This document shows positions 59,121 to 64,000 of a stretch of DNA of 64,000 nt, piece after piece; position 1 is the stretch's first letter; each line of letters opens with the position of its first letter. The notes beneath the pieces were generated by a model. That model was not told where the DNA came from and did not search any database. It worked only from the letters and a program-made list of their open reading frames with translations. Source of the stretch: Trichuris trichiura (Eukaryota > Nematoda > Enoplea > Trichinellida > Trichuridae); assembly GCA_037903355.1 (NCBI GenBank), contig JBAJFE010000014.1, forward strand, positions 3,844,001 through 3,908,000. Direction: 5' to 3'. The position numbers and the translations under genes were made by a program.

Positions 59121-60374
59121 CTAAAGACTAGCACGAACCCCGCCTACGTCCCTATTCAATGGTGTGAGAACATTTCTCAACCAAACAGATATATCCACCG
59201 TGGCCGTCTCATAGGCAACAAAAAATGGATGTTTCATTAATTGGGCGTACTTTGGTCTCTGCTTGTGATCCTTTGTCAAACAACGGGTGACAAAGTCACA
59301 AAAAAGGGGAGAAAACCCATCGGTAGTTTTAACCACCGGTGGGGCGTCTTGTATGATTCTGCTGAGTAGCTCAAAGTCTGTAGAACAATTGCTGTATGGA
59401 AAGGCACCCGTAGCGAGTTCCACCAACGAAATTCCTAAACTCCAAACGTCAGCGCGGATATCATAGTCTGCGTTGAAGGGATCTGGTGGATCGACTCTTT
59501 CCGGAGCCATGTAAGCCACGCATCCTGCAGTTCGCGTCTTTGCCTTTGAATCCACCAAGCGGCCAGATATACCGAAGTCGCACAATTTAATTGTACCCTT
59601 CCAATCGAGAAGCATATTGGATGGCTTGACGTCTCGGTGTATAATTCCATGCTCTTCTTTGAGATAATGAAGCGCCTTTACCACGGAAACCGTCATTTTG
59701 CCTAGAATTGCTTCCGGAATGCCGCGTTTCAAACGCTTGATCAGTTTATCTAAGCAGGTAGTCATAAGTTCCATACAGATCCATACTTCACTGTCCGTGA
59801 TGAAACATCCCAAACATCGTACAATGAAAGGGCACTCATGGCTACGAAGCACCACGTCCAGGTCCATTATTATCCTTTTATTTTCTTCTTTATTACCAGA
59901 TCGACACATTTGCTTGACAGCAATAATATCACCCGTAGGCCGGAATTTCATTTTGACAACATGTCCACACGTACCATGACCTAACTCACCAAGCATGTCC
60001 AGATCAGAAGGTCGAGCCCTGAAAGTTTCATTACCAATGCGCAATATCCCAGTGAGCTTCATTATTTCTTCTAAACGGTGGTCGTCTTCAGCAACACCTG
60101 AAGAATGGATGCTACTAGATTCGGCTCTCAATAAGACGTCATTATTCCAATCTGTGGTTCGTCGTTGGCGATGTGAATCACTAGGCAATGAACCGTCTTG
60201 AGCTTTTAAATCCTTGCCGAGGGCTAATGGCATTGGCCTTCTTGGTAAAGGGCTAGTCATGCACAGGGATCTGCTCCGGCGTTTTTCTGAATCTTGGTGT
60301 CTCATTTGGCGAAACTTGCGTTCCAAGTCCAATAATCGCTGGTGAAAGGGAATTGAAAATGAAGACGACGACAT
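59121..60374 (-). CDS. MAP2K7: MAP kinase kinase 7 (JNK kinase), single exon
   Basis: 417 residues from ATG (60374) to stop (59121). Phosphorylates JNK-type MAP kinases in stress signalling. The N-terminal coiled stretch RLLDLERKFRQM and a basic-hydrophobic docking motif (RRPMPLAL) correspond to the JNK-docking sites of MKK7. Kinase domain about residues 125-390: glycine loop GELGHGTCGHV, Lys in IAVKQM, the MKK7 block RSGNKEENKRIIMDLDVVL, catalytic loop IHRDVKPSN, DFGISGRL, activation loop SKAKTRTAGC with both phospho-sites, and APERVDPPDP. No intron interrupts the gene, which is unusual beside the intron-rich genes in this window. Confidence 0.93.
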   Translation of the reverse strand: MSSSSFSIPFHQRLLDLERKFRQMRHQDSEKRRSRSLCMTSPLPRRPMPLALGKDLKAQDGSLPSDSHRQRRTTDWNNDVLLRAESSSIHSSGVAEDDHRLEEIMKLTGILRIGNETFRARPSDLDMLGELGHGTCGHVVKMKFRPTGDIIAVKQMCRSGNKEENKRIIMDLDVVLRSHECPFIVRCLGCFITDSEVWICMELMTTCLDKLIKRLKRGIPEAILGKMTVSVVKALHYLKEEHGIIHRDVKPSNMLLDWKGTIKLCDFGISGRLVDSKAKTRTAGCVAYMAPERVDPPDPFNADYDIRADVWSLGISLVELATGAFPYSNCSTDFELLSRIIQDAPPVVKTTDGFSPLFCDFVTRCLTKDHKQRPKYAQLMKHPFFVAYETATVDISVWLRNVLTPLNRDVGGVRASL

Positions 60375-61455
60375 CTATCGTTTATTAGACAAAATGTTGC
60401 GATTCCAAGTATAGACAATGGGTAGAACAAATGTTTAAGATGGAATCTCTTCGGTCCTGAACAAGCGAAACTGAAATTGCACAACGTAATCAGAAAGTTT
60501 GAGAAAACTTTGTTAAATACAGCATAATTTTTTGGGGTTGACTTAAAAGCCTTTAAAACCATTCCGAAATGAAACATCACTAGCAGGAAGTTAGGCCAAA
60601 CAGTCTCTTTATTTTAAATAAAGTAAACAACTTTTGCAGTAAAAAGAGCTGGGTTCTCAAACAAACTTCAGTTCGCTCTGCCTCAAATAGAACAATTGTG
60701 AATTCTATGCTCAAAAAACACTAAAATGGTAAATAAATAGACTACAACAGCGAATAGCAACTAACTTCACAAGAGAATGTTCAACATTTAACCGAAAATA
60801 GCACACAAAAGTTGTAATTCACATTAAAAACAAATATGTCGCTTACTCCAGCAGAACAAACCCATAGGACTAGTAGCCTGTCAAAAAAAGGTGCCCCAAA
60901 ACATTACGCTTAAACGCAATCCGAGATTTTTACCATACAGTAATTGTAACCCAGCGCGCAGGTCTCGTCAGTACAGTAAGTTAGCTTTAAAACCGTAAGT
61001 ATTGCAATAAGATAAATCAACCGTTTAAATGGAGCTCACGATAGCCAGGAATTAAACGTTCGGAAGCGAAACTGCGTAATTTAATTTTTTTTAAAAGTAT
61101 ATTCTTGCTTCTTGAAAGCTGCCCTTGTCATTAAACAATGTATGATAAGTCAACAGACTTTAGCAACTGAAAAGCGAAAGTAAAACCTGTTGAATTTTTC
61201 ATGCGTGCGTTTAATGCTAAGGATCAAAATACGCTGGAGTTGTTGCACTGAGAGATAAACAGCACATGCAATTAACCGAATCATTCTTCCGCTGTATACT
61301 GGTTCTCAAATTTGGGATACCGCTTATAATCAACATTAGTAAACCGCAGTTTCATCTATTGTGTAAAATTTAAACTGGAATACACGAGTTATGGGTCGCA
61401 CATTTGTTGTGTTTGATCTTCTACGGCTTTTCCCGTTTATTTGTTGTGCTGTTAT
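60375..61455. other. MAP2K7 upstream region, nothing further supported
   Basis: AT-rich, with no exon recognised. Its last part (about 61421-61440) carries cttctacggcttttcccgtt, the outer piece of the foldback family that also opens FB1. Confidence 0.4.
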
Positions 61456-61663
61456 CTGTAATTAAACTAAAACAACTGCTCTACCAACGGATGGATGAGC
61501 CGTTATTAAGAAAATTGTACAGATATCAATGCACTCAACTTTTTAATTTCAGAGCTTTCGGAACGCTCTGAAATTAAAAAGTTGAGTGCATTGATATCTG
61601 TACAATTTTCTTAATAACGGCTCATCTATCCGTTGGTAGAGCAGTTGTTTCATTCAATTACAG
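61456..61663. mobile_element. Foldback element FB2, near-perfect 85-bp hairpin
   Basis: Inverted repeat centred at 61560. Inner arms 61471-61555 and 61565-61649 differ at one position; the loop is tttcggaac. Outer arms extend to 61456 and 61663 with mismatches. Arms contain ccaacggatggatgagc and attaagaaaattgtaca, shared with FB1. The hairpin tip contains CCGAAAGCTCTGAAAT on the minus strand, resembling the GAAA-side arm of the hammerhead motif at 4.8 kb. Short (CT)n microsatellite follows at 61923-61940. Confidence 0.75.
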
Positions 61664-61799
61664 TTGGCACTTACATGACAGAAGTATAGCATTCAGGAGA
61701 GTCCTCTCGAAGAAATGGTGAATCTCATTGCAAAAATGTAAAATTCCAGCGACTGCTACATGAAATGTTGTAGCATCTGAACATCTCTAGCTTTTAATA

Positions 61800-62045
61800 A
61801 GTCCATTTAAGGGGTATTTTATGGAACGTGTACCGACCAGTTCAGTTGCGTAGTCAAAACGCACTGCATACCAAGGTCACCTGCCTCCCGAGCTACCGTC
61901 AGTTGTTGACGCGGTTGTTTTACTCACTCTCTCTCTCTCTGTTAGTTGTTTATGTGTTGGTGTTGATGTTACTGTTCTGGACCTGAAGTAAAGGATTATT
62001 CTCTTACGCGCATCAGGCATAGAATAGCATTTAAAGGTGGTGACC
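61800..62045 (+). mobile_element. LTR-like end of a Ty3/gypsy element with primer-site-like tggtgaccc
   Basis: A stretch ending ...aggcatagaatagcatttaaa is followed by ggtggtgaccc, the usual place and form of a retrotransposon primer-binding site, and then at once by RNase H coding sequence. The left LTR edge was not found and no second copy is in the window, so the LTR call is inferred from position. Confidence 0.35.
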
Positions 62046-62590
62046 CGTCAGTGATTGCTGACGCCAGTGACTGTGCCATTAGTGCGGTAATCCAGCAATG
62101 GCATGGCGACCGCTGGGTCATGGTCGCCTTCCATTCCTGGAAGCTGTCTCCTAGTCAGATCAAGCGATGCACAGACGACAAGGAGCTCTTTGCGTTTTTC
62201 AGTGCTGTGAGAAGGTTCTGCCATCCCTTCGAAGGCCAGTAGAACCTGCAATTTTGCACCGACCATAAGCCACTGACGCACGCGTTCACAGCCAAATCCG
62301 ACCGCCGAGCACGTTTTCAGCGACAGCTTGCCTTCCTCAGCGAATTCTCCACGAATATCCGCCACATTGGAGGCGCCCACACCGTCTCAGATTGCCTTAG
62401 CTGGCCACTGCAAACTGTGAATAGCACCACATACGACGTTTCGTGTACCGTCGTCAAGCAGTTAGCCGAACAGCAGCACTGCTGCCCAGTCGTGGCTGCA
62501 TTAGGTGCCAACCGCTCTCTTGTGTCAGAGCACCAAACCATAGCAGCTACATCCACGCACTTATTGGTAGATGTTTCAACCGGTATGTAG
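62046..62590 (+). pseudogene. Ty3/gypsy RNase H fragment
   Basis: One frame reads VIADASDCAISAVIQQW (catalytic aspartate region 'TDASDxAxGAVLxQ'), then SWKLSPSQIKRCTDDKELFA, a TAG stop at about 62240, then FCTDHKPLTHAF, LAFLSEFSTNIRHIGGAHTV and SDCLS. This is the family order, but the rest of reverse transcriptase upstream and integrase downstream are absent. It joins almost directly to LTR-like sequence on the left, so most of the internal region has been deleted. Confidence 0.8.
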
Positions 62591-62797
62591 TAGTTGCGAA
62601 GAGCAGAGAGTTATGTAGGCGTAATAGAAGTGCATATGTTGGGACCTAAAGATTACAAAAGCGGACACGGAGACAGCTGGTTGCGATCGGTTGATATACG
62701 TGTGTTGCGATGGAGTAAAAGGTTGTACGCGGAGAAGTGTTACATTCTGGTAGCAGAGCGGTCTGTCGCGGTCGTTTTTTTCGATTCATTCTTCGGA

Positions 62798-64000
62798 ATG
62801 TCCGCCGATGAGGTTACCGGCAATGGTTCTTCTGGAATAATGAATTGCGTTAGTTTGCCCCGTCCTTTTGACGAAGGTAATTCTGTCGAATGGCTTTTGA
62901 GATTTGAGAATTGTAGTAGCGCTAATAACTGGAACGAAGAAGTAAAAGCACGGCGCTTGCCGACATTGCTAGAAGGTGAAGCATTTTTGGCGTATCAACG
63001 CTTGCCGGATGATGTCCATCGCAACTATGGGAGGTTGACGACAGAACTGAAGAACAGTTTGCAGCCTCGGTGTAGCGCGCGTGCCGCGTTTGTCCAATTT
63101 AAAAGCATGCGTTGGAGAACTGGCGAAAGTGTTCGCGCTTTCGTGCACCGGATTTCGCTGTTCCAGGGTTGGATACGCGTAGCAGAGATCGTCTCCTCTT
63201 GCAGCGCTTTTTGTCAGCCTTGCCAGAATTGCATCGCCGTCAAGTGTTACTTCAAGGAGAAATTGACTCTGTTAAACAAGCGATTCAGAAGACGCAGATA
63301 CTATTGTCTTTTGTGCCAGCCGACCGATCGGCGGTGCGCGGGAGGGACCGCCTGCCAAGCACTGCCTCTAGTAGGACTGATAATTTTGATGACGGGGCGA
63401 CTGCCGGCCCCCAAGCTGGGCGCGACCTGGCACGGATTTGTGGGCGCGAGCGTTGGGAGAAAGATAACGATCACCCGAGCGCCGGGTGACTCATAGCTTA
63501 CTAACTCCTATGCAAATATGGCAGCGGCTCGAACAGAGGCGCCGCTCAACGGTCAACAGAAGTCGATAAAAGGAGACGCTTGGTGGTTTCGGGGGTTTTT
63601 TCGCTTTCTATGGTTTGGCGATTGCGTGCTTGCCTGCATTGATTGTAATAAAGATTTTTGCGTATGGCTGCGGAGTCCGGAACATCTTTCGACAAAATGC
63701 CTCTTATGCCTGCGGCAACAGTTGCCGTCCCAGCGAACGCACCGGCTCAAGAGAAAACTGTGCGCGACGAGGATCCCTGGCGAACGATCGATCAAAGAAT
63801 CGACGAACTAACTGAGCAGTTGTCTACGCTGACAATGCGCCTGGCAGAGCAACCGAAAGGATTGCAATGTTACGTCCGTGGCAGAATTGGTCACTTCGCA
63901 AGAAATTGTCGAGCCAACAGAAATGAAAGATCGCTGACGCACTCCGTACAGAACGCACTAAGCGATAGGACGCGGCGAAGTTCCGGCCCAACCGCTCACC
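62798..64000 (+). pseudogene. Ty3/gypsy Gag, frameshifted, runs off window
   Basis: From ATG 62798 the frame reads LPRPFDEGNSVEWLLRFE and LPTLLEGEAFLAYQRLPDD, the capsid-like Gag core of gypsy elements. Near 63150-63170 the frame shifts and continues as LQRFLSALPELHRRQVLLQ, hits a stop at 63489, and resumes in the same frame around 63697 with WRTIDQRIDELTEQLSTLT and a zinc-knuckle CYVRGRIGHFARNC whose second cysteine is replaced by arginine. The copy is therefore inactive. It may be a separate element from the RNase H fragment, since Gag follows it. Confidence 0.75.

Noticed and set aside
1..64000. CRISPR arrays, operons with Shine-Dalgarno sites, attachment sites
   Set aside because: None seen; the intron-split genes show this is eukaryotic nuclear DNA.

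Overview
This is an animal nuclear genome window, most likely from a nematode. Genes are split by very short introns, many 32-60 nt, whose 3' ends often read TTTCAG. One intron carries six perfect copies of GCCTAA, the reverse complement of the nematode telomere unit TTAGGC. The genus cannot be named from the sequence; a Dorylaimia-type worm is a guess. All genes were assigned by protein resemblance recalled from known families, and exon ends were set by hand from splice sites and reading phase.

Layout, left to right. 1-449 is the 3' end of an ionotropic glutamate receptor-like gene (+). 2574-3575 is an intronless SLC35A-type nucleotide-sugar transporter (+). 3761-4211 is a three-exon 14-kDa phosphohistidine phosphatase (-). 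4.7-5.1 kb holds a hammerhead-like Penelope fragment and a hAT MITE. 5711-17831 is POLR1B, the second-largest RNA polymerase I subunit (+, about 24 exons), whose 5.3-kb intron hosts an unrecognised antisense gene. 18072-19043 is VAMP7 (-), divergent from HDAC8 (19923-21129, +). 21699-24602 is a Penelope-like retroelement. 24722-39812 is a class II PI3-kinase (+) whose large introns hold Tigger-type transposon pieces, the telomere-like repeat and possible nested ORFs. 39964-40716 is THG1 (tRNA-His guanylyltransferase, intronless) and 41644-42019 is CHCHD7/COX23.

42-59 kb is gene-poor: a decayed mariner, a Penelope-related foldback and a decayed Tigger/pogo transposase. 59121-60374 is an intronless MAP2K7 (JNK kinase kinase, -). 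61.4-61.7 kb is a near-perfect hairpin element, and 61.8-64.0 kb holds broken Ty3/gypsy pieces running off the window.

The host genes are unrelated housekeeping and signalling genes (rRNA transcription, membrane fusion, deacetylation, phosphoinositide and JNK signalling, tRNA maturation, mitochondrial copper-protein assembly). The most interesting thread is the dispersed Penelope/hammerhead/foldback family: a coding element with 49-bp inverted ends, a hammerhead-like motif repeated at four sites with a compensated stem, and two long foldbacks sharing sequence with the motif-bearing fragment.
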